From Micromonospora sp. MA102 (GTDB taxonomy: Bacteria; Actinomycetota; Actinomycetes; Mycobacteriales; Micromonosporaceae), in the NCBI RefSeq assembly GCF_025460765.1, contig NZ_JAMWEG010000009.1, positions 1 through 64,000 of the forward strand: a stretch of 64,000 bases of DNA, given 5' to 3'. Shown piece by piece: positions 42,140 to 49,752 of the stretch. The translations under genes were made by a program, and so were the position numbers. The notes beneath the pieces are model-generated. The model ran no database searches. It was given only the letters and a program-made list of their open reading frames with translations, and had not been told where the DNA came from. Within the stretch, counting starts at the first letter, position 1, and each line of letters starts with the position of its first letter.

Positions 42140-43213
42140 GTGAGTGTCGCGTTGGTGACCGGTTCGGGCGGTCTGATCGGCTCCGAGGCGGCCCGGCACT
42201 TCGCCGGGCTCGGTCTCGACGTGGTCGGCATCGACAACGACATGCGGCGCTACTTCTTCGGCGAGGACGGCTCGACGGCCTGGAGCCTCGACCGGCTCGC
42301 CGGTGAGCTGGGCCGCGCCTACACCCACCACGCCGTGGACATCCGGGACCGGGACGGCCTGGAGCAGGTCTTCAAGAAGTACGGCTCGGACATCGCCGTG
42401 GTGATCCACAGCGCCGCCCAGCCGAGCCACGACTGGGCCGCCAAGGAGCCGTACACCGACTTCGACGTCAACGCCGGCGGCACGCTCAACGTGCTGGAGA
42501 ACACCCGGCGGCACGCCATCGACGCGCCGTTCATCCACTGTTCCACCAACAAGGTCTACGGCGACCGCCCGAACACGCTGCCGCTCATCGAGCTGGAGAC
42601 GCGCTACGAGCTGCCCGAGGACCACCACTGGTACGACGGCATCACTGAGGACATGTCGATCGACGAGTCGCTGCACTCGATCTTCGGCGCCTCGAAGGTC
42701 GCCTCGGACGTGATGGTCCAGGAGTACGGCCGGTACTTCGACATGAAGACCGCCTGCTTCCGGGGCGGCACGCTCACCGGCCCGGCGCACTCCGCCGCCG
42801 AGCTGCACGGCTTCCTGGCCTACCTGATGCGCTGCGTCATGGAAGGCCGGACGTACAACCTCTTCGGCTACAAGGGGAAGATGGTCCGGGACGCCATCCA
42901 CTCGCGGGACGTGCTCAGCGCGTTCGAGGCGTTCTTCCGCGAACCGCGTTCGGCGCAGGTCTACAACCTCGGCGGTGGCCGGCACTCGAACACCTCGCAC
43001 ATCGAGGCGTTCCGGATCGCCGAGGAGATCACCGGTCGGGTAGCGAAGATCAACTACGTCGAGCAGGCCCGCACCGGCGACCACCAGTGGTACGTCAGCA
43101 GCATGGCCCGGTTCGAGGAGCACTACCCGAACTGGAAGATCACCTACGACGTGCCGATGATCCTGCGCGAGATCTACGAGGCGAACGTCGACAAGTGGGT
43201 GCCGAAGGCATGA
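42140..43213 (+). CDS. NAD-dependent epimerase, CDP-paratose 2-epimerase-like
   Basis: The 357-residue extended short-chain dehydrogenase has the nucleotide loop [23 protein letters not shown], catalytic Ser/Tyr (CSTNKVYGD and [12 protein letters not shown]) and [22 protein letters not shown]. This pattern is close to CDP-tyvelose (paratose) epimerases of dideoxysugar synthesis, although other CDP-sugar genes are absent. GTG 42140 is chosen because AGGAG lies 8-9 bases upstream; ATG 42122 and 42104 are alternatives. The WecG/TagA glycosyltransferase start overlaps its stop (ATGA), so the two act together. Confidence 0.88.
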   Translation: MSVALVTGSGGLIGSEAARHFAGLGLDVVGIDNDMRRYFFGEDGSTAWSLDRLAGELGRAYTHHAVDIRDRDGLEQVFKKYGSDIAVVIHSAAQPSHDWAAKEPYTDFDVNAGGTLNVLENTRRHAIDAPFIHCSTNKVYGDRPNTLPLIELETRYELPEDHHWYDGITEDMSIDESLHSIFGASKVASDVMVQEYGRYFDMKTACFRGGTLTGPAHSAAELHGFLAYLMRCVMEGRTYNLFGYKGKMVRDAIHSRDVLSAFEAFFREPRSAQVYNLGGGRHSNTSHIEAFRIAEEITGRVAKINYVEQARTGDHQWYVSSMARFEEHYPNWKITYDVPMILREIYEANVDKWVPKA

Positions 43214-44016
43214 CCACCGGCACCAAGCGGAACGTGCTCGGCGTACTCGTCGACGCGACCGACTACGCCCGGGCGACCGAGGCCGTGGTGGCGGCCGCGC
43301 ACGACCGGCGCCCGCTGGCCCTCACGGCGCTGGCCGTGCACGGCGTGATGACCGGGGTGCTCGACCGGGCGCACAACGCCCGGCTCAACTCCTTCGACGT
43401 GGTCACCCCCGACGGGCAGCCGGTGCGCTGGGCGCTCAACCTGCTGCACGGCGCCGGCCTCACCGACCGGGTCTACGGGCCGGAACTCACCCTGCGGGTG
43501 CTCGCCCGCTTCGCCGACGATGGGCTGCCGGTCTACCTCTACGGCTCCACCGAGGCGACCCTGTCCCGCCTGGTCCCGGCCCTGGAGCAGAAGTTCCCGG
43601 CGCTGAAGATCGCCGGCGTCGAGCCGTCCAAGTTCCGGTCGCTCCAGCCGGGCGAGGACGCCGAGATCGCCGATCGGATCAAGGCCAGCGGCGCCCGGCT
43701 CGTGCTGGTCGGGCTGGGCTGCCCCCGGCAGGAGGTCTTCACCTACGCCATGCGGCCGCTGCTGGACATGCCGCTGATGGCCGTCGGCGCGGCGTTCGAC
43801 TACCACGCGGGGCTGCTGCGCAACCCGCCGCCGTGGATGCAGCGGGCCGGGCTGGAGTGGTTCTGGCGGCTCGGCCTGGAGCCGAAGCGACTCTGGCGCC
43901 GCTACGTCATCCTCAACCCGGCCTACCTGGCCCGGCTGGCCGCGCAGAAGTCCGGCGTGTGGAAGGCCACCCCGCCGCCTCCGGCCACGGAACGCCCGGC
44001 CACCTTCGACGTCTGA
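43210..44016 (+). CDS. WecG/TagA/CpsF-family glycosyltransferase
   Basis: The 268-residue GT26 enzyme has the family motifs [40 protein letters not shown] and [28 protein letters not shown]26 enzymes transfer N-acetylmannosaminuronic acid or N-acetylmannosamine to lipid-linked sugars in enterobacterial antigen and teichoic acid synthesis. Here the donor may be a sugar made by the coupled epimerase. The ATG overlaps the epimerase stop by 4 bases. A hairpin (44031-44059) follows. No other polysaccharide genes are near, so the acceptor is unknown. Confidence 0.9.
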   Translation: MTTGTKRNVLGVLVDATDYARATEAVVAAAHDRRPLALTALAVHGVMTGVLDRAHNARLNSFDVVTPDGQPVRWALNLLHGAGLTDRVYGPELTLRVLARFADDGLPVYLYGSTEATLSRLVPALEQKFPALKIAGVEPSKFRSLQPGEDAEIADRIKASGARLVLVGLGCPRQEVFTYAMRPLLDMPLMAVGAAFDYHAGLLRNPPPWMQRAGLEWFWRLGLEPKRLWRRYVILNPAYLARLAAQKSGVWKATPPPPATERPATFDV

Positions 44017-44030
44017 GCCCGCAACGACGC

Positions 44031-44059
44031 CCGGCGGCCACCCCGAGGGGGACCGCCGG
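44031..44059 (+). terminator. Hairpin after the glycosyltransferase gene
   Basis: Arms CCGGCGG/CCGCCGG with an inner CCCC/GGGG pair form a hairpin 15 bases after the stop codon. Confidence 0.55.
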
Positions 44060-44301
44060 ACGCCGGTGGGAGAGGTTGGCTCAGGGGACCGTTCACCGCC
44101 GTTTCGTCGACGACGCACGGCGGCTGCCGCGGTCCGATCGACGCTGACCGATCGTTAACAGGCTAGGTCAGCGGTGCGGACGCTGTGAACATGCCGGATC
44201 CGCCATAACGCCGACGGGATGACCCCTACGGGAGGCGTACGGGAGGAACCGGGGTGCCGCCCCGGATTCGGTGGGCGTCGATCCGGGCCAGGCTGGACAC
44301 C

Positions 44302-44904
44302 ATGGACGAGCCTCTCACCGTGCTGCTTCCCGTCGCCGCCGTCTGGCTGGCCGCCGGCGTGGTGGCGGACGGGCTGCCCCGGCTGGACCGCGCCCGCGCG
44401 CTGCGACGGCGTACCGGATGGTTGTCCGCCCTGGTCCTCACCGGCCTGGCGCTGACCGCGACGGTCCTCGCGGTGGGCCTGCAGAGCGCCGGCACGACGG
44501 CGCTCGACCGGGCCGCGGCCGGGCTCACCCTCGCGGCGGCCCCGGCGCTGGTCGTGGCCGTCTGCACGGTACGCCGGGTCCGGTGGCTGCGGGCCGGCGC
44601 GGGCGCGTTCGCCGCCGCGCCGGACACCCCGGCCCCGCACGGGCTGCGGGCCGCCGCGGCGCATCCCCTGATCGGGCTGCCGCTCCAGGTGACGGCACTG
44701 GCCGCGCTCGGCGCGGTGCTGCCGGCCGCGGGCGTCGACCTGTTCGCCGGACCGGCCGTCGCCGGGCCGGCGATCACCGTCGCGGTGCTCGGTGTGATCG
44801 CGATCGGGGTACGCCACGCCCTGCGGCACAACCGCCTCGCCGAGCGGGCGCTGCCGCCAGCGGCCACGGCGTCAGCGCGGGCGGGTCGCCCCCTGCACGT
44901 ATAG
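44302..44904 (+). CDS. Hypothetical integral membrane protein
   Basis: The 200-residue protein has four to five Ala/Leu/Val-rich helices (LLPVAAVWLAAGVVADG; WLSALVLTGLALTATVLAVG; AAGLTLAAAPALVVAVCTV; LIGLPLQVTALAALGAVLP; AITVAVLGVIAIGV) with basic loops RRTGW and RHALRHNR. There is no known motif. ATG 44302 is taken since upstream residues are not hydrophobic and the frame upstream overlaps a GC-rich intergenic stretch. Its 3' end overlaps a converging gene by 33 bases. Function is unknown. Confidence 0.65.
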   Translation: MDEPLTVLLPVAAVWLAAGVVADGLPRLDRARALRRRTGWLSALVLTGLALTATVLAVGLQSAGTTALDRAAAGLTLAAAPALVVAVCTVRRVRWLRAGAGAFAAAPDTPAPHGLRAAAAHPLIGLPLQVTALAALGAVLPAAGVDLFAGPAVAGPAITVAVLGVIAIGVRHALRHNRLAERALPPAATASARAGRPLHV

Positions 44905-45270
44905 CAGCTCCAGGATCGCCCGGGTCGCCTCGAACCAGCGGTCCAGCCAGCCCGGCGGGGGCACGCTGCCCTTCGGCGGCAGCTCCATCAGCAGACCGCG
45001 CAGCAGCGGATGGTCCACGAGGGACTCCTGCTGCTCCATCGGCCAGCCGGTCAGCGGGAAGGACGGCTCAGTGAGCGGGTTCGGGTCGAGCGACGGCAGC
45101 GAGAGCGGCGGGCCGGGCTGTTCCGGCGCGGCGACGTCCCGGCCGACCTCGGCGTCCCCGGAGCCCACCTCGGTGAGGACGCTGTCCCGGCGCGCCCCGC
45201 GGTACTTGCCACCGAACCGCTCGGGTTTGCCCGGGCCGTTGGTCAGATTCTCTGAACCGATCGTCGTCAT
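44872..45270 (-). CDS. Hypothetical protein, Micromonosporaceae type
   Basis: The 132-residue soluble protein has a polar, disordered N-terminus (MTTIGSENLTNGPGKPERFGGKYRGARRD), a Pro-rich middle and a C-terminal helical part (WLDRWFEATRAILELLYVQG). I do not recognise a domain. Similar short proteins with a GPGKPE.FGGKY-type start may occur near sugar or regulator genes in this family, but I cannot confirm this. The ATG start is preceded on the same strand by a hairpin, so it is likely an independent transcript. It converges with and overlaps the membrane protein gene. Confidence 0.55.
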   Translation of the reverse strand: MTTIGSENLTNGPGKPERFGGKYRGARRDSVLTEVGSGDAEVGRDVAAPEQPGPPLSLPSLDPNPLTEPSFPLTGWPMEQQESLVDHPLLRGLLMELPPKGSVPPPGWLDRWFEATRAILELLYVQGATRPR

Positions 45271-45368
45271 CCGTCTCGCCTGCCTCGCTCGGTTGCCGAT
45301 CTGTGCGGTTCAACGAGGCGGAACGGAACTGGCGACGGGTGCCCGGGACCGGCCGGCCGCAGACGAAA

Positions 45369-45402
45369 TGGTCCCGCCCGGCGGCACTGCCGGGCGGGAC
45401 CA
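45369..45402 (-). terminator. Terminator hairpin after the DUF397 gene
   Basis: A 14-bp perfect stem (arms begin TGGTCCCGCC and end GGCGGGACCA) with a 6-base GGCACT loop lies 26 bases after the DUF397 stop and before the next minus-strand gene. Confidence 0.75.
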
Positions 45403-45427
45403 CGCTTCTGGGGGCGGGCCACCGGAA

Positions 45428-45655
45428 TCAGTCCCCGGCGAACGCACCGCCCCTGGCGCCGGCGACGAAGGCGTGCCAGTCACCCGGGGCGAAGACCAGG
45501 GCCGGGCCGGTCCTGTCCTTCGAGTCCCGGACGCCGACCGCCCCGGTCACATACGCGACCTCCACGCAGTTGTCACAGTTCGGCCCGCTCTTCGAGCTCT
45601 TGAACCACGTCGCCTGCGTCAGGTCCACGGGGAACTCCTTGGTCGCCATTTCCAC
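45428..45655 (-). CDS. DUF397 small protein
   Basis: The 75-residue protein has the DUF397 consensus: ATWFKSSKSGPNCDNCVEVAYV, VGVRDSKDRTGPALVF and PGDWHAFVAGAR. DUF397 proteins form pairs with DUF5753 XRE regulators in streptomycetes and relatives and take part in developmental or antibiotic control; some behave as antitoxin-like or toxin-like partners. Two ATGs (45655, 45649) are possible. Its start lies inside the end of the XRE gene (37-bp overlap), so the two are cotranscribed and coupled. The double Cys (CDNC) could bind metal. Confidence 0.9.
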   Translation of the reverse strand: MEMATKEFPVDLTQATWFKSSKSGPNCDNCVEVAYVTGAVGVRDSKDRTGPALVFAPGDWHAFVAGARGGAFAGD

Positions 45656-46500
45656 AACGGCTCCTCTGCCAGTTTTGCGATGTGTGCGATGGATTCCTCC
45701 GGGCGAATGGCCGCTGCTCGAATGTGATCGAAGATGAAGCTGTACTTCTGTAGCTCGTCGCTCTTCTCGAGGAAGAGCCCACCCGTGGCGTTCTCCGCGT
45801 ACACGACATCGGGATCACTCGGTTCGGGGAAGCTGAGGATCGTGAAGGTCCCGTCCATGCCGGCGTGCGCGCCCACCTCGAAGGGCAGAACCTGCAACGT
45901 CACGTTCGGCAGTTCGGCCACCTCCACCAGCCGTTTGAGCTGGCCACGCATCACCGCGTCGCCGCCAACCGGCCGGCTCAGCACCGCCTCATCGAGCACC
46001 ACCCACAGATCGACCGGATCGTCCTGGGTCAACAACGACTGACGGCCCAGTCGGACACGCACCCGCTGTTCGACCTGTTCGGCGGTGAAGTCGGGCCGAG
46101 CGGCCCGGATCATCGCCCCCGCGTACTCCTCGGTCTCCAACAGGCCCGGCACGACCTGTTGTTCGTACGCCCGGATCGAGCTGGCCGCCGCCTCCAGTCC
46201 CACGTACGCCCCGACCAGCACCGTGCTGTACGGATGCCACCAGCCCTTCTGCCGGGCCTCGCGGGCGATCTGCACCAGCTCGTCGCTCTCGGCGCCGACC
46301 ACCCCGTAGATGCGGAGCATGTCCCGCACGTCCCGGGGCGTCGCTGTGGTGTGACCGGTCTCGATACGGGAGATCTTGGAGGCCGAGCACTCCAACTGCT
46401 CGGCGACCGTCTCGATGGTGATGCCGGCGGCTTCCCGCTGCCGGCGGAGTTCCGCCCCCAGGCGTCGACGCCGGATGGTCGGGCTGCGCCGTTCGCTCAC
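45619..46500 (-). CDS. XRE-family regulator with DUF5753 domain
   Basis: The 293-residue protein has an N-terminal HTH (LGAELRRQREAAGITIETVAEQLECSASKISRIETGHTTATPRDVRDM) and a C-terminal DUF5753 domain (YEQQVVPGLLETEEYAGAMIRAARPD, VVLDEAVLSRPVGG, VLPFEVGAHAGMDGTFTIL). Such proteins resemble WhiJ-type regulators of streptomycetes, which act with BldB-like and DUF397 partners. GTG 46500 is used. The long 630-bp region upstream with inverted repeats may contain its operators. The target genes are not identifiable. Confidence 0.92.
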   Translation of the reverse strand: MSERRSPTIRRRRLGAELRRQREAAGITIETVAEQLECSASKISRIETGHTTATPRDVRDMLRIYGVVGAESDELVQIAREARQKGWWHPYSTVLVGAYVGLEAAASSIRAYEQQVVPGLLETEEYAGAMIRAARPDFTAEQVEQRVRVRLGRQSLLTQDDPVDLWVVLDEAVLSRPVGGDAVMRGQLKRLVEVAELPNVTLQVLPFEVGAHAGMDGTFTILSFPEPSDPDVVYAENATGGLFLEKSDELQKYSFIFDHIRAAAIRPEESIAHIAKLAEEPLWKWRPRSSPWT

Positions 46501-46750
46501 GACGTCACCCCACGGGACGATGGACGGGGATTCCCACTCCTCGCGCGCACCCGGCTACCTCCGGTCGGTCGCGCCCGGTTTCACACCCGCCGTGGGCGCG
46601 ACCGGCGTACGGCGGGCGAGCGTTCGCGGCAGGGGGTGGTGCCGGTCGTCGACCGGCCGCGACGGGCGAAACCGGCGTCCAGTGTGCCGCCCCGGGACCT
46701 GAGGCTTCAAGCGTCCCGTTCACGTGTCCTGCTCGCGTATCGGCAAAAGT

Positions 46751-46778
46751 CGACGTGCAACTTGCATGAAGCACGTCG
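46751..46778. promoter_or_regulatory. Inverted repeat, possible regulator site
   Basis: Arms CGACGTGC (46751-46758) and GCACGTCG (46771-46778) flank a 12-base centre that itself contains TTGCAT. It lies 251 bases upstream of the XRE start in the least GC-rich part of the interval. Confidence 0.35.
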
Positions 46779-46854
46779 CTGATGCACTCTGTCGGTATGG
46801 CACGGGTTACTCACCGTCTTCGCATGATCTCCGGGCGTGGTCGCACCACGGGCC

Positions 46855-46883
46855 GCGGGACGGCGGGAGGGGAGCCGTCCCGC
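46855..46883. terminator. Stem-loop in the XRE upstream interval
   Basis: A 10-bp perfect stem GCGGGACGGC/GCCGTCCCGC with a purine-rich 9-base loop. It resembles a terminator, but no gene ends at it, so it could belong to an unseen short RNA. Confidence 0.35.
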
Positions 46884-47130
46884 GCCCTGCGACCTGCCCC
46901 GGGATGAAGACCCCGCCGCTGCATGCCAGCTTGGCTGTGGCGGCGGGAGCGGTAACCGGGAGCAGCCGGGTGATGGTCGGGTGGCGGTCCGCCACCGCGG
47001 GTACGGCCCGACCAGCACCGACCCACTGATCAGCCGGCCCACGAGGTAGATCCCCCGTCACCGGACCGCCCTGTCCCCCAGATCAGCCCACGCCGGCCCG
47101 CCCGCCGGCCGATCATTCCCAGGAGCCCAT

Positions 47131-47418
47131 GTGCTTCCCCGCTCCGGTGACGTACTGCACGTGACGCGCGCGGCGAGTGTCCAGTTCCTCCGACCGATCA
47201 TGTTCCGGGTGATCCGGGTGCTCGACTGGCCGACCTATGACGGTTGGCTCTGGCTCGACGGCTACGAGTTGAACGCGGCGGGGGACGCGGTCAACCGGCG
47301 GTCGATCTTCGTACAGCAGGAGGGGCTGCGGCACCTCCAGGCCGCGCCGGCACCGCGCCAGCACACCGTCCGGACGGCCCGCCGTCCGGTGGTCCGGACT
47401 CCGGTCCGGGTCGGCTGA
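47131..47418 (+). CDS. Conserved hypothetical protein
   Basis: The 95-residue protein is rich in aromatic residues (VIRVLDWPTYDGWLWLDGYEL, then AVNRRSIFVQQEGL) and ends in a basic Pro/Arg tail. It resembles small proteins I associate with Micromonospora and relatives, without a known role. GTG 47131 has AGGAG 5 bases upstream; a later GTG at 47161 is possible. It has no signal peptide. The core reads like a small beta-sheet module of about 55 residues. Confidence 0.65.
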   Translation: MLPRSGDVLHVTRAASVQFLRPIMFRVIRVLDWPTYDGWLWLDGYELNAAGDAVNRRSIFVQQEGLRHLQAAPAPRQHTVRTARRPVVRTPVRVG

Positions 47419-47523
47419 CCTCACGAATCCCGGTCGGGGGGCGTACCGCCGCCATAGAATCGGTACGCCCACCCCGGCGAACGCTCCACCCCGCGCGCTC
47501 CGGACCCTGAACCTGGGATGGTC

Positions 47524-47961
47524 ATGGTCAATCTGCCCGCCGCGCGGCGGCACCACCGGTCCCGTATCGGTTACGCCTTCGGGCTCCTCGCGTTCCTCGG
47601 CGTCGCGACCGCACTCGCGCTCGTGGTCCGCCACCCCGCCTTCTCCGCGACCCAGGAGTTGACGGAGCCGGTCCCGGCTCCGGAGATCACCGTGGCCGGT
47701 GAGGGCAACCGGCCGGCCACCGAGGACGACGGGCCGGCCTGGGTCGATCCACCGGTGGCCGACGCGCGGGGCGGGGACCTCGTCCCCCCGCCGACCCCCG
47801 ACCATGCCGGGGGCGGGGCCGGGGCCGGGGAGGCCGCGCTCGCGGAGCGCCCGTCGGCCGCCACCGAACTCAGCCGGTCGCTGTTCTACTCGGGCCTGCT
47901 CGGCCTCGGCATCTCGCTGGCCGGGCTGGGCCTGGTCGGCACCCGACGCCGCCAGTGGTGA
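47524..47961 (+). CDS. Hypothetical membrane protein with two helices
   Basis: The 145-147 residue protein has a basic start (LPAARRHHRSR), a helix at about residues 16-36 (YAFGLLAFLGVATALALVV), an acidic Pro/Gly-rich external loop and a second helix near the end (LLGLGISLAGLGLVG) followed by TRRRQW. ATG 47524 or the in-frame ATG 47518 may be used. No domain is known. It converges with a PASTA protein 18 bases away. The loop of about 80 residues is disordered and could extend through the wall. Confidence 0.6.
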   Translation: MVNLPAARRHHRSRIGYAFGLLAFLGVATALALVVRHPAFSATQELTEPVPAPEITVAGEGNRPATEDDGPAWVDPPVADARGGDLVPPPTPDHAGGGAGAGEAALAERPSAATELSRSLFYSGLLGLGISLAGLGLVGTRRRQW

Positions 47962-47979
47962 CCCTCGGCCGGTGACGGC

Positions 47980-48846
47980 TCAGCCGGTGGCGGTGGCCGT
48001 CGGGGAAGGCGTCGAGGTGGTCGGCTCCGTCGTCGGCTCCGCGGCCCGCGCCACCACGATGCTGACCCGGTCCCCCTCGGCGACCGGCTCACCGGCCCCC
48101 GGGCTGGTGTCGATCACCGTTCCGGCCGGCCGGTCCGACGTCCGGTAGCGCACCCGGTAGTCCACGCCCAGCCGGTCGAGGGCCGCCCGGGCGGCGGACT
48201 CCGGCAGCCCCACCAGCGGCGGCATCGGCACCTCGGCGGCCGCCGTGGTGGTCGGCGGGCCGCTCGGCGGCGAGCTGGTCGGCGCGGCCGTACTCGGCGT
48301 CGCGCTGGTCTGCGGGGCGATGCTCGGCGCGGTCGAGGGCGCCAGGCCCGGCTCGGCGTCGCGGTCCGCCGCGCGGAGCGCGAGCCAGACACCCAGGCCG
48401 ATCAGCGCGATTAGCACCAGCGCGAGGATGCCCAGCAGGATCGGCATCCACCAGCGACGACCCGACTGCTCCTCCGGGTACCACTCGCTGCCAGGCTCCG
48501 GATAGCCGGCCGGCCGGGGTGGCGGCACTCCGGCGCGCCCGGACCAGGCGGGACTGACCGGCTCCTCGCGGGCGGTGGCGTCGAGCGGCCGCCGCGCGGC
48601 GGCACCGCCGGGCATCGGGCGGGTCGCGTCGGCATCCTCGGCGGCGGCCGGGTTTCGCGGCATGGCGCGGGTCGCGTCGGCGTCCTCGCCCCGGGACGGT
48701 TCACGGGGCATCGCCCGGGTCGCGTCAGCGTCCTCGGGCGTGGCGGGGCGGTCGGGCGGCGTGGCGCGGGTGACGTCCGGGTCGGGAGGCAGGGCCCTCG
48801 TGGCGTCCGGGTCCTCGGCGGGCGGCTCCTGGCGGTCGTCGCTCAT
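47980..48846 (-). CDS. Kinase-less PASTA-domain membrane protein with cytoplasmic Thr-repeat tail
   Basis: The 288-residue protein has a cytoplasmic tail with repeats of the form (E)D-A-D-A-T-R-A-M-P. Thr 43, 59, 75 and 91 are spaced exactly 16 residues apart, and related copies lie at Thr 16 and 26. A single helix (WWMPILLGILALVLIALIGLGVWLAL) and a Ser/Thr/Pro linker lead to one PASTA domain outside (VPMPPLVGLPESAARAALDRLGVDYRV, then PGAGEPVAEGDRVSIVVA). It has the topology of PknB without a kinase. ATG 48846 begins the repeat tail. A second PASTA protein lies upstream on the same strand. Confidence 0.85.
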   Translation of the reverse strand: MSDDRQEPPAEDPDATRALPPDPDVTRATPPDRPATPEDADATRAMPREPSRGEDADATRAMPRNPAAAEDADATRPMPGGAAARRPLDATAREEPVSPAWSGRAGVPPPRPAGYPEPGSEWYPEEQSGRRWWMPILLGILALVLIALIGLGVWLALRAADRDAEPGLAPSTAPSIAPQTSATPSTAAPTSSPPSGPPTTTAAAEVPMPPLVGLPESAARAALDRLGVDYRVRYRTSDRPAGTVIDTSPGAGEPVAEGDRVSIVVARAAEPTTEPTTSTPSPTATATG

Positions 48847-48947
48847 CGCACGTCCTTTCCCCACCGGGACAGGGCGGCCTGGCCCTCCGCCGTCCACGGT
48901 AGCCGTCCGCCCCACCATCGGCAGGCATCAGCGCGCCGGGCCGCCCG

Positions 48948-49637
48948 TCACGGCGAGGGAAGCGGACTGGCGGTCGGCGCGGTGGAGGGCCCGTCGCCGC
49001 AGGTGAGGGTCACCGGGTCGTTCCACCGGGCCGCGCTTCCGGGTACCGGGTCCTGCGCGGCGACCGGACCCTCGCGGCCGGTGCGGTAGCGGGGGTAGAG
49101 ACCGGCCGCCACCAGGTCGTCCGCCGCGTCGGCGCAGCCCTGGGCGAGCAGGTCGGGCACGGCGACGGTCGGCGCCGGGCCGGCGACCCAGAGGGTGACG
49201 GTGACGCCGCGCTTCACCGGCGTGCCGGGGGCGGGCGAGGTGCGCTGGACGGTACGGCCGGAGCCGTTGCCGAACAGCAGCCGCCAGCCGAGCTTGCGCT
49301 CCCGCAGCTCCCGGCGGACCTGCTCGAAGTCGGTGCCCACCAGCTGGGGAACGGTCAGGCCGGCGGGGGTGGTGGTGCGCGTACCGGTCGGCCGGTCGTC
49401 GCCGGTGCTCGGCTCGGCGGCGGTCGGAGTGGTGGCGTCGACCGTGGGTGCGGTGGGGACCGCCACGGGCGGCGGGGTCGGTCCGTCCGGCTCACCGGCC
49501 AGGATCCAGCCGCCGCTCGCCCCGATCACCGCCAGCAGGACCATCGCCAGGCCGCCACCGAGGAGCAGCCGGGTCCGGTCCCGCCCGGGTTCGGCGCGTA
49601 CACCCGGCTGCCCGTCCGGGTACCCCTCGTCCGTCAT
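48948..49637 (-). CDS. PASTA-domain membrane protein
   Basis: The 229-residue protein has a short charged cytoplasmic start (MTDEGYPDGQPGVRAEPGRDR), one helix (LLLGGGLAMVLLAVIGASGGWIL) and a Thr/Pro-rich linker. Two PASTA-like domains follow: LTVPQLVGTDFEQVRRELRERKLGW with PGTPVKRGVTVTLWV, and VAVPDLLAQGCADAADDLVAAGL with a closing VTLTCGDG, which may form a disulfide. It lacks a kinase and probably binds peptidoglycan stem peptides. ATG 49637 is chosen with GAGGG 5 bases upstream; GTG 49658 is possible. It lies 101 bases upstream of the other PASTA gene on the same strand. Confidence 0.82.
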   Translation of the reverse strand: MTDEGYPDGQPGVRAEPGRDRTRLLLGGGLAMVLLAVIGASGGWILAGEPDGPTPPPVAVPTAPTVDATTPTAAEPSTGDDRPTGTRTTTPAGLTVPQLVGTDFEQVRRELRERKLGWRLLFGNGSGRTVQRTSPAPGTPVKRGVTVTLWVAGPAPTVAVPDLLAQGCADAADDLVAAGLYPRYRTGREGPVAAQDPVPGSAARWNDPVTLTCGDGPSTAPTASPLPSP

Positions 49638-49752
49638 CACGTCCCTCGCCTCAGTCACCGGCGACCGTATCCGGCGCCACCAAGCCCCTCGCGGCCGATC
49701 CGGGCTCCGCCACCACTCGCCGCGCCGACCTTGGGACGCTACGCTCCCCGGC

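Larger units (their letters stand above)
46501..47130. other. Long non-coding interval upstream of the XRE gene
   Basis: No open frame here has a recognisable product; several overlapping frames on both strands look like GC-rich shadows. It contains an inverted repeat CGACGTGC/GCACGTCG at 46751-46778 and a hairpin at 46855-46883. The AT-richer stretch near 46740-46800 could hold a promoter. It may act as regulatory DNA or contain an RNA gene that I cannot recognise. Confidence 0.5.

Noticed and set aside
44144-44159. Third TetR-type palindrome CTGACCGATCGTTAAC
   Set aside because: It differs from the other two at conserved positions and is 142 bases from the nearest start, so it may be chance.
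46505-47049. Several overlapping frames in the XRE upstream interval
   Set aside because: Products are Arg/Pro-rich with no motif, and frames overlap on both strands as expected for GC-rich non-coding DNA.
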